Shown here piece after piece: positions 55,152-64,000 of a DNA stretch of 64,000 bases. Position 1 is the first letter of the stretch. Every line of letters begins with the position of its first letter. Made by a program: the position numbers and the translations under genes. The notes below the pieces were generated by a model. That model ran no database searches and was not told where the DNA came from. It saw only the letters and a program-made list of their open reading frames with translations. The stretch is from Sphingomonas sp. Leaf22. Its GTDB lineage: Bacteria; Pseudomonadota; Alphaproteobacteria; Sphingomonadales; Sphingomonadaceae. The stretch lies in the NCBI RefSeq assembly GCF_001421715.1, contig NZ_LMKP01000009.1, forward strand, positions 1 to 64,000, written 5' to 3'.

Positions 55152-56378
55152 ATGTCGACTGCCGTATCGCCGCTCGCCACGCCCTTCCCCGCGCTGCCGC
55201 CGATCGGGGGCGTGACGCTGCGGGTGGCGCGGGCGCGGTACAAGAATTGGGACCGGTGCGACCTGACGTTCGCGACGCTGGCCGAGGGGACGGCGGTCGC
55301 GGGTGTGCTGACCAACAGCAAATGCCCCTCGCCCGAGGTCGAATGGTGCCGCCGTGCGCTGGTGCTCGGCAGGGCGCGGGCGCTGGTGGTGAATGCCGGC
55401 AACTCGAACGCCTTCACCGGCGACCGGGGCCGTGCGGCGGTCGAGGCGATCGCCGCGCGCACCGCGCAGGCGATGGCGTGCCAGCCGTCCGACGTGTTCG
55501 TCGCCTCGACCGGGGTGATCGGCGTGCCGCTGCCGATCGACAAGGCCGAGGCCGGGCTGGATGCCGCCTTCGTCGCCGAACCCTGTGGCTGGGAGGCGGC
55601 AGCGGAGACGATCGGCACCACCGACACCTTTACCAAGGGCGCGTTCACGACCGCGCGGGTCGGCGATCGCACGGTCAAGCTGGCCGGAATCATCAAGGGG
55701 TCGGGCATGATCGCGCCCGACATGGCGACGATGCTCGGCTTCGTCTTCACCGACGCGGCGGTCGATTCGGCGTTCCTGCAAAGCGTGCTGGAGGCCGCCA
55801 ATCGCCAGACCTTTTCGTGCATCACGGTCGATGGCGATACCTCGACCAGCGACACGGTGCTGGCGTTCGCGACCGGTGCGGCGGGGGGTGAGCCGATCGC
55901 TTCGTTCGACGATGACGGCGCGGACGCGTTCGCGACGGCGCTGCACGACCTGTGCCGGCAACTGGCGCATCTGGTGGTGCGCGACGGCGAGGGGGCATCG
56001 AAGTTCATCGCGGTCACCGTCGAGGGCGCGGACAGCGACGGCAGCGCGCACCGCATCGCGATGAGCATCGCCAACTCGCCGCTGGTCAAAACCGCGATCG
56101 CGGGCGAGGACGCCAATTGGGGCCGGGTGGTAATGGCGGTCGGCAAGGCCGGCGAGGCGGCCGAGCGCGACAAGCTGGCGATCCGCTTCGGCACGACGCA
56201 GGTGGCCGAGGGCGGTGTGGCAGTCGCGGGTTACGACGAAGCGCCGGTGGCGGCGCATCTGCAGGGGCAGGAGGTCGAGATCGGCGTGGATCTGAACCTC
56301 GGCGAAGGTCGCGCGACGGTGTGGACCTGCGACCTGACGCACGGCTATATTTCGATCAACGCCGATTACCGAAGTTGA
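55152..56378 (+). CDS. argJ: Bifunctional ornithine acetyltransferase/N-acetylglutamate synthase
   Basis: The 408-residue enzyme moves the acetyl group from N-acetylornithine to glutamate and can make N-acetylglutamate from acetyl-CoA in arginine synthesis. NAGNSNAFTGDRG, VASTGVIGVPLP, and the autocleavage site GSGMIAPDMATMLGFVFTD (the Thr of MATM becomes the nucleophile) are present. The end SINADYRS is typical. ATG at 55152 agrees with the family start. The 3' end overlaps the convergent gene by 23 bases. Confidence 0.95.
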   Translation: MSTAVSPLATPFPALPPIGGVTLRVARARYKNWDRCDLTFATLAEGTAVAGVLTNSKCPSPEVEWCRRALVLGRARALVVNAGNSNAFTGDRGRAAVEAIAARTAQAMACQPSDVFVASTGVIGVPLPIDKAEAGLDAAFVAEPCGWEAAAETIGTTDTFTKGAFTTARVGDRTVKLAGIIKGSGMIAPDMATMLGFVFTDAAVDSAFLQSVLEAANRQTFSCITVDGDTSTSDTVLAFATGAAGGEPIASFDDDGADAFATALHDLCRQLAHLVVRDGEGASKFIAVTVEGADSDGSAHRIAMSIANSPLVKTAIAGEDANWGRVVMAVGKAGEAAERDKLAIRFGTTQVAEGGVAVAGYDEAPVAAHLQGQEVEIGVDLNLGEGRATVWTCDLTHGYISINADYRS

Positions 56379-56955
56379 TCGTTCGAGGATCCAAACCGTC
56401 CGGTAGGTAGCCATCATAGGTGCGAAGCAGGTCGGCTTTGACCATCCGGTCGACAAGCAGCAGCCGCTTACTCATGCCCATATGGCCGTAGCCTCCCGGT
56501 CGGGCCGTTTCACGACCAACGAACCTGACCCGCCACAGCCGATGCTTACCGTCCCGCTTGCCAACATGGTTCGCGAAAACCGGAGCCATACGCAGGTCGG
56601 ACGCCTCATCAATGTCGAACCAGATAGAAGGCGCAGTGTAGTTCCGCCCGCTCGCCCAATCGATTGGGACAAACCGGCGGCCTTCGAATTCATCGATGTA
56701 TATGCCGTCATAAGGACGGGTCGGTAAAAAGTCGTAGCATCGGCGGGCACCGACAAACTTATGAACCCGTGTTCCGCCAACGCTTTCGACCTCGGAGCAT
56801 CGGAATTTCGGATCGTGGCCGGTCAGCAATCGAATACCGCTATCAACTAATCTCTTCGCGCCTGACGTATCGCTGCGCGATGCCCATCCAATGCCGACGC
56901 AAACAAGAACCAAAAGGGCGAAGATCGACCATCCGACCTTCGCCCTCCGTGTCAT
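56356..56955 (-). CDS. Membrane-anchored hypothetical protein (199 aa)
   Basis: One N-terminal membrane helix (VGWSIFALLVLVCVGIGWAS) is followed by an exported domain with two cysteines (KFRCSEV and ARRCYDF) and a tyrosine-rich middle. The start fuses with the trxA stop (TGATG), so the two are co-transcribed. A thioredoxin neighbour and the cysteines suggest, weakly, a redox connection. No family is recognised. Confidence 0.65.
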   Translation of the reverse strand: MTRRAKVGWSIFALLVLVCVGIGWASRSDTSGAKRLVDSGIRLLTGHDPKFRCSEVESVGGTRVHKFVGARRCYDFLPTRPYDGIYIDEFEGRRFVPIDWASGRNYTAPSIWFDIDEASDLRMAPVFANHVGKRDGKHRLWRVRFVGRETARPGGYGHMGMSKRLLLVDRMVKADLLRTYDGYLPDGLDPRTINFGNRR

Positions 56956-57278
56956 CAGCCCAGTTCACCCTCGAGCCACGCCTTCAACTGGCTTTTGGGC
57001 CGCGCGCCGAGCAGGTCGGCGACCGGCTGGCCGTTCTTGAACAGCTTGAGCAACGGGATCGACTGGACGCCCATCGAACCGGCGGTGTCGGGATTGGCCA
57101 TGATGTCGACCTTGGCAATCGTCACCTTGTCGCCCAGTTCCTCGGCGATTTCCTCAAGCGCCGGGGCGATCATCTTGCACGGCCCGCACCAGTCCGCCCA
57201 GAAATCGACCAGCACCGGCTTGTCGGATTGCAGGACATCGGCGGAAAAGCTGGCGTCGGTAACGGTCTTGGTCGGCAT
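56955..57278 (-). CDS. trxA: Thioredoxin
   Basis: The 107-residue protein has the active site WADWCGPCKMIAPALEE, the cis-Pro region VQSIPLLKLFKNG and a normal end. It is the general cytoplasmic disulphide reductant. ATG at 57278 has AGGAG six bases upstream, which decides the start over an in-frame ATG at 57302. It follows addA in the same direction, an order common in alphaproteobacteria. Confidence 0.96.
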   Translation of the reverse strand: MPTKTVTDASFSADVLQSDKPVLVDFWADWCGPCKMIAPALEEIAEELGDKVTIAKVDIMANPDTAGSMGVQSIPLLKLFKNGQPVADLLGARPKSQLKAWLEGELG

Positions 57279-57324
57279 GGGATTCTCCTTCTGGACCAAC
57301 ATTTATGAACGGCGGGGCGGCACC

Positions 57325-60300
57325 TCAAGCTTCGCGTGGCAAGCTTTGTTCCCTCGGCTCCAAGCCCGGCTTGTGCGCTGCCAGCAGGTCGGCAGGCAGA
57401 ACGAACAGTTTCGGCCCGGCGGTATAGAGCAGCGCCGCCTCGATCGACCGGTCGGGAAAGATGACGGCGAGCGCAGCGGCATAGGCGGCCATCTGTTTCA
57501 GATGATAGACCGGAATGTCGTCGATCGCGGGCGGCACGCGGCGACCGGTCTTGAAATCGACGACGCGGACGACCGTTTCGCCGATGCACAGGCGATCGAC
57601 GGTGCCGGCCACGACCTGCGTGCCGACGACGGCGGCGATCGGCGCTTCGGCGAGTGCGTCGGGGCCGAACAGATCGGTGAAGACCGGATCGTCGAGGATC
57701 GCCATCGCGTCGCGCGTCACCCGATCGCGCAATTTCGCGTCGTTCACGCCCGCCGCCCCGGCCAGCCAGCGTTCGGCGGCGGCGGCGCGCTGATCGCGGG
57801 GCAGGTCGGGCAGGCGTTCGAACAGCTGGTGCAACAACCGGCCACGCTCGGCGGCGGCCCGCATCGTCGCGGTCGGGGGTGGATCGGACACTTCGTCCTC
57901 ACCCAGCGCGGAGGGTGCCAGCGGGCGCGGCGGGCGCGCTTCGGCGGGGGCCGGGGCGCGGAGCCACGCGGGGGCGGCGGTTGGCGCGGGTGCGGTCGTG
58001 CCGCGACGGGTGCGCGCAACGACCGGGGCTTGCCGGGTCAGGCCGGTGAAGACGCGCTCGCCCTCCCCCGCGGGCACGCCCAGCGCGTCGAACGCGGCGG
58101 CGGCGGCGCTGTACCAGCTGAGCGCCGGCGGGATGCCCTGACAACGCGCCGAAGGGGCACCGGCGATGACCAGCCGTTCCTCGGCACGGGTCGCGGCGAC
58201 GTAGAACAGCCGCCAGTGTTCCTCCAGTTCGCGTCGGTCGATCGCGGCGACCGCATCGTCGACCGGCGTACCCCGCTCGCCACCACGCGGACGAAACACG
58301 GGGAAGGCCGCGCCGTCATGGCCTTCCGGCGTCCACGCGACGATGTCGCGGCGGCTGTTGGCGGGATCGATCGCCGCGTCGGCCAGCAGGACCAGCGGTG
58401 CCTGCAATCCCTTCGACCCGTGCGCGGTCATCACCCGCACCGCGCCGCCCGATGCCCCAGCGTCGCGCTTGATCTCGACTTCGCCCCGGTCGAACCATTC
58501 GACGAAGCGTTGCAACGAGGACGTGGCGACGCTTTCGAACGACAACGCCGCGTTCAGCAGTTCGTCGATCGGGTCGCGGGCCTCTTCGCCCAGCCGCGCG
58601 ATCAGCTTGCGACGGCCATCGAGATCGCCCGACAGCAGTTCCTCGAGAAACCGATAGGGGGTGGCGAAATCGGCGCGGCGCAGGATGCGCGACAACGGCT
58701 CGACCGCGTCGCTGCCGGTCTGGCGCAGATGCCGCCACAGGCTGCCACCCTCGCGCAGGGCCCCGGCCAGCAACTGTTCCTGCGTCCAGCCGATCAGCGG
58801 CGATACCAGCAGGTTGGCGAGGCTGAGATCATCTTCGGGCTGGAGCGCGAAGCGGATCGCCGCGAGCAGATCCTGCACGGCGAGCGGCGCGTCGAGCCGC
58901 AACCGGTCGACGCCCGCGACCGGCACCCCCTCCGCATAGAGCCGCGCGACGATCAGCGAGGCAAGGTCGCCGCGCCGCTTGACCAGCACCATGATGTCGC
59001 CGGGCTGGAGCGTCCGCCCCTTGGATTCCAAGGGCAGTGTGCCGATCCAGCCCTTGATCGCGCGGGCGATGTCGCGGGCGATGACGCGGGTCGAATCGTC
59101 GATCCAGCCTTCCTCGTCCTCCCCCGCCGCCTCGACCACGGTGGGCGCCCATAGGGTGACAGTGCCGGGGCCAGGCACTTCGCTGTCATGGGTTTCGGGC
59201 GTATCGATGCCCATGCCCGGATCGGGCAAGGCGGCGATGGCAGCGTCGACGAACTCCAGCACCGGGCGGGTGGTGCGGAAACTATGGGTCAGCGACAGCG
59301 TGTCGAGCTCGCGCGCCTCGCCGCGATAATCGTCGGGCAGCGTCGCGCGGCGCGTGAAATCGCTGTGCGCCGCCCGGAAATAGATCGGGTCGGTGCCCTG
59401 AAAGCCGAAGATCGCCTGTTTGTAATCGCCGACGACGAACAGCGTCCGCATACCCGCCGCGCGCACCGCATCGCCGCTGAAATATTCCTCGACCAGCGAG
59501 CGGACGATCGCCCATTGCTGCGGATTGGTGTCCTGCGCCTCGTCGATCAGGACGTGTTCGGTGGTCTGGTCGAGCTTGAAGCGGACCCAGTCGCCGATGC
59601 CAGGCTGCGCGAGCAGCTTGAGCGTCTCGCGGATCAGATCGTCGAAATCGACCGTCCCCGCCCGCCGCTTGGCCCGGACATAGGCGTCGGCATAGGCGCG
59701 CCCGGCCTCCAGCGCGCCGGCCAGCGCATCGGCGTAAGCAGCCTGCGCGCGGATCGACAGCAGTTCGGCGGCGCGGGTGCCGACCGCTTCGGCCAGTTCG
59801 TCATAGTCGGGGTCGGCGGCGATCAACTTGGCCGATGCCTTTTTAAGCGTATCCTTCTGGGTAAAGAACATGGCCCGGACATCGCCCAGCCGCAGCGCGC
59901 GTTCGGCGGGGGGCTGCGCCAGCCAGTCGAAGATCGCGCCATGCAGCTTCAGCCCGGTCGCGGTGCCCCAGGCGCGATTGGCCTCGGCCAGCCGATCCAG
60001 CGCGTCGCAATCGAATTCGTCGTCGCCGCACGCCCGCGCGATTACCTCGTCCACGTCCCCCGACGGCAGGTGGAAGGCACGGCGCAGGAACGGCTGGAGT
60101 CCGCTCGGCAACTCCGCCATCGCCTGCGGATTACGCGCACATTCACGTAGGAATCCCTCGGCCGCCCCCTCGCCCATCCGCAACGACATGGCGGCGATGG
60201 CGTCGCCGATCCGGGTCGACCCGCTCCGCTGTTCCTCGACCAGCAATTCGGCCAGCGCCTCGCGCGCCATGCCGGCTTCCTCGCGCGCCTCCAGCGGGCG

Positions 60301-60750
60301 GAAGCCGGGGACCAGCCCCGCCTCGACCGGGAAACCGGCGAGCAGGCTCTGGCAGAAGCCATGGATCGTCTGGATACGTACCCCGCCGCCCGGTGCGTCG
60401 AGGACGCGGGCGAACAGGGTGCGGGCGCGGGCGAGCAGCGCCGGATCGTTCACATCCTCGCCCAACGCGAACAGATCGGCCCGCAGGTCGGCAACCGGCA
60501 ACCGGACCCAGCGCGCGAGGCGGCTGGCGACGCGTTCGGCCATTTCCGCCGCTCCGGCCTTGGTAAAGGTCAGGCACAGGATCGCCGCGGGATCGACCCC
60601 GCGCAGCAGCAGCCGGAACACCCGCGCCGACAGGACGTGCGTCTTGCCGGTTCCCGCCGATGCCGACAGCCAGACATGGCGATGCGGGTCGCTGGCCGCC
60701 GCCTGATCGTTCTTCAGCCGCTGAAGCGCGCGGACTTCACTCACGGCCAT
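57325..60750 (-). CDS. addA: Double-strand break repair helicase-nuclease AddA
   Basis: The 1141-residue protein is the UvrD-like helicase with a C-terminal RecB-type nuclease. Seen are SASAGTGKTHVLSARVFRLL (Walker A), TFTKAGAAEMAERV, LIDEAQDTNPQQW (Walker B), FVVGDYKQAIFGFQGTDP, VRVMTAHGSKGLQAPLVLLA, YVAATRAEERL and, near the end, VVDFKTGRR (nuclease). With AddB it resects broken ends for RecA. ATG at 60750 is preferred, with GTG at 60762 also open. The start overlaps the addB stop. Confidence 0.95.
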   Translation of the reverse strand: MAVSEVRALQRLKNDQAAASDPHRHVWLSASAGTGKTHVLSARVFRLLLRGVDPAAILCLTFTKAGAAEMAERVASRLARWVRLPVADLRADLFALGEDVNDPALLARARTLFARVLDAPGGGVRIQTIHGFCQSLLAGFPVEAGLVPGFRPLEAREEAGMAREALAELLVEEQRSGSTRIGDAIAAMSLRMGEGAAEGFLRECARNPQAMAELPSGLQPFLRRAFHLPSGDVDEVIARACGDDEFDCDALDRLAEANRAWGTATGLKLHGAIFDWLAQPPAERALRLGDVRAMFFTQKDTLKKASAKLIAADPDYDELAEAVGTRAAELLSIRAQAAYADALAGALEAGRAYADAYVRAKRRAGTVDFDDLIRETLKLLAQPGIGDWVRFKLDQTTEHVLIDEAQDTNPQQWAIVRSLVEEYFSGDAVRAAGMRTLFVVGDYKQAIFGFQGTDPIYFRAAHSDFTRRATLPDDYRGEARELDTLSLTHSFRTTRPVLEFVDAAIAALPDPGMGIDTPETHDSEVPGPGTVTLWAPTVVEAAGEDEEGWIDDSTRVIARDIARAIKGWIGTLPLESKGRTLQPGDIMVLVKRRGDLASLIVARLYAEGVPVAGVDRLRLDAPLAVQDLLAAIRFALQPEDDLSLANLLVSPLIGWTQEQLLAGALREGGSLWRHLRQTGSDAVEPLSRILRRADFATPYRFLEELLSGDLDGRRKLIARLGEEARDPIDELLNAALSFESVATSSLQRFVEWFDRGEVEIKRDAGASGGAVRVMTAHGSKGLQAPLVLLADAAIDPANSRRDIVAWTPEGHDGAAFPVFRPRGGERGTPVDDAVAAIDRRELEEHWRLFYVAATRAEERLVIAGAPSARCQGIPPALSWYSAAAAAFDALGVPAGEGERVFTGLTRQAPVVARTRRGTTAPAPTAAPAWLRAPAPAEARPPRPLAPSALGEDEVSDPPPTATMRAAAERGRLLHQLFERLPDLPRDQRAAAAERWLAGAAGVNDAKLRDRVTRDAMAILDDPVFTDLFGPDALAEAPIAAVVGTQVVAGTVDRLCIGETVVRVVDFKTGRRVPPAIDDIPVYHLKQMAAYAAALAVIFPDRSIEAALLYTAGPKLFVLPADLLAAHKPGLEPREQSLPREA

Positions 60751-63700
60751 ACCATTCGTCACGGCGCATCAACTGGTCATACTCGGCATAGGGGGCATAT
60801 TCGGGAACAAGCTTGGCGACGAACGCCTCGTCGCCGGTCAGGAAGCGGGCGACGGCGTCTTCGAAATGCCCCTTGGCGACGGCAACGAAATCGTCGGCGA
60901 CCACCCGCCCCTTCGACCCGTCGGCATTGACCGGCGAGGTCATCTTGCCGAAACGGTCGCCATCCTTGGTCAGCGACCAGTATTCGAACGCGGTGGCGGT
61001 GCCGCGCACCCCGCCGAAGCAGCCGCGCTCCGCCATCAACCCCAACAGCCCCAGTTGCAGGCTGTAGCCGGCGGCGACCGCCTTCGCGCTCGGGGCCTTG
61101 CCGGTCTTGTAATCGATGATGGCGAGGCCGCCGTCGCTGGCGCGATCGATACGGTCGGCCTTGCCCGACAGTTCGACGCCGGCGATCTCCAGCGTGCCGC
61201 CGCACTCGACGCCGGCAACGATCCGCCCCTCGGCCAGCTTCTCATGGGTGAAGGCCGCGACCCAGTCGATCGCCTCGCGCAGGCGCGGCACCCACAATGC
61301 GCGCAGCAAGGGGTGGGTACGCGGATCGTCGGACAGTGCCTGCAACCGGCGATGCAGCTTCACCGGGTCCAACCCGTCCTCACGCGCCCAGCGTTCGAGC
61401 ACGCCATGCACCGCCGTGCCCCGCCACGCGGCGGTCGGATCGGCATCGACCGCATCCATCGGCGACAGGCGCAGCATCCGCCGTGCGTAGAAGGCGTAGG
61501 GGTCGGCCTTCAACCGGTCGACTTCGGTCACCGAAATGCGGCGTGGGCGCAGCACTACCGGCGGACGCGGCGCTGGACGCGACGCGGCGGCATAGCGATC
61601 GGGCGTATCGATCGCGCGCGCCCAATCGCGCAGATGCTCGGCACGCTCCAGCCCGTCGTCCAGCGCCTGCAACCGCAGCCACAGCCGTGAGGCGATGGTC
61701 GGCGCGGTCGCATCGCGCGCGGCGCGGGTCAGGATCACGTCGCGCGCCCCCAGCGCACCGGCAAAGTCGTGCGCGGCAAGGCCGATCCGGCGTTCGAGGC
61801 CGGGCAGCTTCAGGTCGGCGCGGATGCGCGGCGCGAGCCACGGGTCGGGTGACGGCAATTGCGGCCAGACCCCTTCGTTCAGGCCGCCGAGGATCATCAG
61901 ATCGGCGGTCTGCAAACGTGCTTCGAGCAGGCCGAGAATGGCGAGCCGGGGATGCGCACCCTGCGGCGGACGCACCGCGACTTCATCGAGCAGCGTGCGC
62001 AACAGCGCCGGCAGCGTCCGCGGGTCGATCGTCGGCGGCCCGATCGGTGCCTGTTCCTCCAGCGCGGCGATCAATTCGGCGGCGGCGCGCCCTTCGGGAC
62101 GGCTCCACGCCGCATCGCCCGCCAGTTCGCTCGCGGTCTCGCGCAGCAGCACCAGCAGGTCGGCCAGCGGCTGCGCCCCGGCGGCGAAGGCGGTCGCCAG
62201 CGGCGTCAGCAACGGACACGCCATGTCCCAGAAAGGCTGCGCAGCGGCCCGGATCGCGGCGTCGCGCGGCTCGCCCTCGCGCAGTTGGCGGCCGATCCCC
62301 GCCAGCCCCGGCGCGGGGCGCGGCCCGCGCAGCGCCCGGTCGAGCCGGCGCACCCCGTCGAGCCACGTGACGCGCTGTTCGGCCTCGCCGCTGCGTACCA
62401 GCGGATGTTTGAGCAGCGCCAGCAGTGCGACCGGCGCGAAGCCCTGTGCCGCCGCCTCGACCACCGCCAGCAGCAACGTGCCCGGGGCCAGCAGCGACAG
62501 CGGCTGTCCGGCGGAATCGTCGACCGCCACGTCCCACCGCGCCATATGCGCCGCGACCCGCCGCGCGAGCATCCGGTCGGGGGTGACGAGCGCGGCGGTG
62601 CGACCCGGCGTTTCCAATGCCTCGCGCAGCGCGATGGCGATCGCCTGCGCCTCCTCGGCCGGGGTCGCCAGTTCGACCATTTTCACGCCGACCAGGCGGC
62701 GGTCGGTGGCGGGGACGTCGATCCAGTGATGGGTCCGGTCGGCGGGGCTGAGCGCGGTGGCGATGGCGCGGCTGCGCGTCGGGGTCGCGTCATGCTCGCT
62801 CGCCGCCTGCCAGCGGACGAATTCGCGACGGTTGACGCCCATCCGATCGAGCAACAGCTTCAGATGAAATTGCGGGTGGGTTTCGATCGATCGCTTGCGA
62901 CGGCCGGTCACCGGATCGGGATCATGCGGCCCCAGCGACGCCCATTCGTTGTCGTCCATCGCGAGGTCGAGGCCCGGCAGGACCACCATCCCGCTCGGCA
63001 GTCCGGCGACGCACCGCTGAATGCGGGCGAGCGCGGGCGCGTTGGTCGCGATTCCCGCCGCGCAGACGAACCCCTTGGGCGGCACGGCGGTCCAGCGCGC
63101 GGCGAGTTGCTTGAGCAACCGGGTCCGCCGATCGGCAAGGTCGATCCGCCCCAGCGCGGCTAGTTCGCCCGGCCAGCGATCGAGCACGATCCGGAACAGT
63201 TCGAGCGAGCGTTCCCAATGCGCCGACAGCGTTTCGTCGAGGTCGAGCGTCCGCAGCGCCGCCGGGTCGACCTCCTCGACCAGCAGCTGGTCGAGCGTCG
63301 CGGCCAGATCGCCCGCCAGCCGCACCGCTTCCGCCCCGTCGACCGGGCGACCGGCGCGCTGCCGCTCCTCCGCGACCAGCCGCGCGAGGATCATCCGCCG
63401 TGCGAGCGGATCGATCGCGGGCGGGATCGGCGCGGCATCGGCCGGGTCGGCGAAACTGCCGGCCCCTTCGTCCAGTTCGGGATCGCCGATCGCGACCAGC
63501 CGGGGCAGCAGCAACCCGCCGCCGCTGGCGCGCACGAACGCCTCCTGCACCGTCCGCTTGGCGCGGTTGGTCGGGACCAGCACCATGCCCTGCGCGAGGC
63601 CGACGGGGTCGCCACCGAACCGGCGGATCAGCCCCACCGCCAGCGCATCGGCGAACGCGCGGTGGATCGGAATGGTATAGAGGCCGAGGCGCCTTATGGT

Positions 63701-63823
63701 GGTGGCTCGCTCCCCCGCCCGGCCACCAACGGCAGTATCCTGATGGGTGGCCGGGTGGGGGAGCGGGCCGGCACCGCCTAAAAACTCGCTCTCCCGCGAG
63801 TTTTCAAAAGCCCCCTCAGCCAT
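60737..63823 (-). CDS. addB: Double-strand break repair protein AddB
   Basis: The protein (up to 1028 residues) pairs with AddA. A conserved start (LYTIPIHRAFADALAVGL) lies about 48 residues into the open frame. The inactive helicase-like body and a C-terminal nuclease (LAIIDYKTGKAPS) follow. The only canonical start is ATG at 63823, which overlaps the upstream gene. However, the first 45 codons run across a terminator and a 19-bp inverted repeat, so the natural start may be a rare codon near 63690 (ATA precedes the conserved part). Confidence 0.88.
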   Translation of the reverse strand: MAEGAFENSRESEFLGGAGPLPHPATHQDTAVGGRAGERATTIRRLGLYTIPIHRAFADALAVGLIRRFGGDPVGLAQGMVLVPTNRAKRTVQEAFVRASGGGLLLPRLVAIGDPELDEGAGSFADPADAAPIPPAIDPLARRMILARLVAEERQRAGRPVDGAEAVRLAGDLAATLDQLLVEEVDPAALRTLDLDETLSAHWERSLELFRIVLDRWPGELAALGRIDLADRRTRLLKQLAARWTAVPPKGFVCAAGIATNAPALARIQRCVAGLPSGMVVLPGLDLAMDDNEWASLGPHDPDPVTGRRKRSIETHPQFHLKLLLDRMGVNRREFVRWQAASEHDATPTRSRAIATALSPADRTHHWIDVPATDRRLVGVKMVELATPAEEAQAIAIALREALETPGRTAALVTPDRMLARRVAAHMARWDVAVDDSAGQPLSLLAPGTLLLAVVEAAAQGFAPVALLALLKHPLVRSGEAEQRVTWLDGVRRLDRALRGPRPAPGLAGIGRQLREGEPRDAAIRAAAQPFWDMACPLLTPLATAFAAGAQPLADLLVLLRETASELAGDAAWSRPEGRAAAELIAALEEQAPIGPPTIDPRTLPALLRTLLDEVAVRPPQGAHPRLAILGLLEARLQTADLMILGGLNEGVWPQLPSPDPWLAPRIRADLKLPGLERRIGLAAHDFAGALGARDVILTRAARDATAPTIASRLWLRLQALDDGLERAEHLRDWARAIDTPDRYAAASRPAPRPPVVLRPRRISVTEVDRLKADPYAFYARRMLRLSPMDAVDADPTAAWRGTAVHGVLERWAREDGLDPVKLHRRLQALSDDPRTHPLLRALWVPRLREAIDWVAAFTHEKLAEGRIVAGVECGGTLEIAGVELSGKADRIDRASDGGLAIIDYKTGKAPSAKAVAAGYSLQLGLLGLMAERGCFGGVRGTATAFEYWSLTKDGDRFGKMTSPVNADGSKGRVVADDFVAVAKGHFEDAVARFLTGDEAFVAKLVPEYAPYAEYDQLMRRDEWYGRE
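63709..63764. repeat. 19-bp inverted repeat inside the addB leader
   Basis: GCTCCCCCGCCCGGCCACC (63709-63727) and GGTGGCCGGGTGGGGGAGC (63746-63764) match as reverse complements at 18 of 19 bases, with an 18-base loop. It looks like a REP or small mobile repeat placed between the two genes. Confidence 0.8.
63780..63804 (-). terminator. Terminator-like hairpin after the MurU-like gene
   Basis: On the minus strand AAAACTCGC pairs with GCGAGTTTT around GGGAGA, followed by another T. It starts 12 bases after the stop of the upstream gene and lies within the open frame before addB. Confidence 0.75.
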
Positions 63824-64000
63824 CTGCGAGGAAGGCTTCGGTCATCGGGATCGCGCCGGGGGTGCCGACATCGAACCACAGCCCCTGATGCACCGCCCCG
63901 AATGCCCGGCCCGCATCGATCGCGCGGTTCCAGAACAAATTGGTCGAAAACGCGCCTTCGGGCCAGTCCGCAATGACCCGCGGCGACAGAATCTGCACGC
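63816..64000 (-). CDS. 3' part of a nucleotidyltransferase, MurU-like
   Basis: The last 60 codons of a gene that begins outside the window read ADWPEGAFSTNLFWNRAIDA, then GAVHQGLWFDVGTPGAIPMT. This is the end of a sugar-phosphate nucleotidyltransferase. In alphaproteobacteria the gene before addB is often the N-acetylmuramate-1-phosphate uridylyltransferase MurU of cell wall recycling. The active site is outside the window, so the exact substrate is inferred. Confidence 0.75.
   Translation of the reverse strand, partial: VQILSPRVIADWPEGAFSTNLFWNRAIDAGRAFGAVHQGLWFDVGTPGAIPMTEAFLADG

Noticed and set aside
56995..59154. 719-codon plus-strand frame across trxA and addA
   Set aside because: It is antisense to two well-supported genes and has no recognisable domain.
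61859..63163. 434-codon plus-strand frame inside addB
   Set aside because: It is rich in Arg/Gln/His in the manner of reverse-strand shadows, and addB is intact on the other strand.

Overview
The window is high-GC DNA from an alphaproteobacterium, most likely one of the Sphingomonadales. This is inferred from the host gene order (MurU-like transferase, addB, addA, trxA, argJ, secA), from a glycine-rich alphaproteobacterial lipoprotein, and from the palindromic repeats of the GCGCAGGCGGG type between host genes. No database search was possible, so the genus is not fixed.

Host DNA occupies both ends. The left end (1-2508) carries the tail of an unidentified gene, moaA, nadK, repeats and a tRNA-Asn gene. 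The right end (50113-64000) carries a lipoprotein gene, secA, a TonB-like periplasmic protein, argJ, a small membrane protein, trxA, addA, addB and the 3' part of a MurU-like nucleotidyltransferase.

Between them lies an apparently complete 47.55 kb tailed prophage of siphovirus type, inserted in tRNA-Asn(GTT). The ends are a perfect 54-bp direct repeat (attL 2509-2562, attR 50059-50112). The left half of the prophage is transcribed leftward: a long chain of short, overlapping accessory genes (DHH phosphoesterase, DksA-like zinc finger, membrane peptides), then a DNA-binding protein, the tyrosine integrase and more small genes. The immunity region (9.73-10.6 kb) has a CI/LexA-type repressor and a divergent Cro-like gene. 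Two divergent promoters of the same architecture carry matching 17-bp operators. Rightward early genes follow: zinc-ribbon and helix-turn-helix proteins, two DNA methyltransferases, a sliding-clamp-like protein, a PAPS-reductase-like protein, a DUF1064 nuclease, and a DUF1376 replication protein that contains palindromic iterons, a candidate origin. A NusG-like protein precedes the late genes.

Late genes run left to right in the usual order: terminase small and large subunits, gpW, portal, a protease-capsid fusion with an internal start, connectors, tail tube, tail chaperones joined by a -1 frameshift site, tape measure (with an embedded M15 peptidase), distal tail proteins, a gpJ-like tip protein ending in a Hint-like domain, and an SGNH-esterase fibre. 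Lysis genes (holin, M15 endopeptidase, nested Rz/Rz1) and a second esterase-type spike protein follow. The right end (45.6-49.9 kb) holds accessory genes: secreted proteins, a KilA-N protein behind a perfect 20-bp palindrome, and a small leftward operon with a helix-turn-helix protein.

The most unusual item is the 15.51-16.77 kb region. One frame encodes a C5-cytosine methyltransferase. A second frame of the same strand encodes a 414-residue protein with regular W-x-T-P repeats, and both frames look like real protein.
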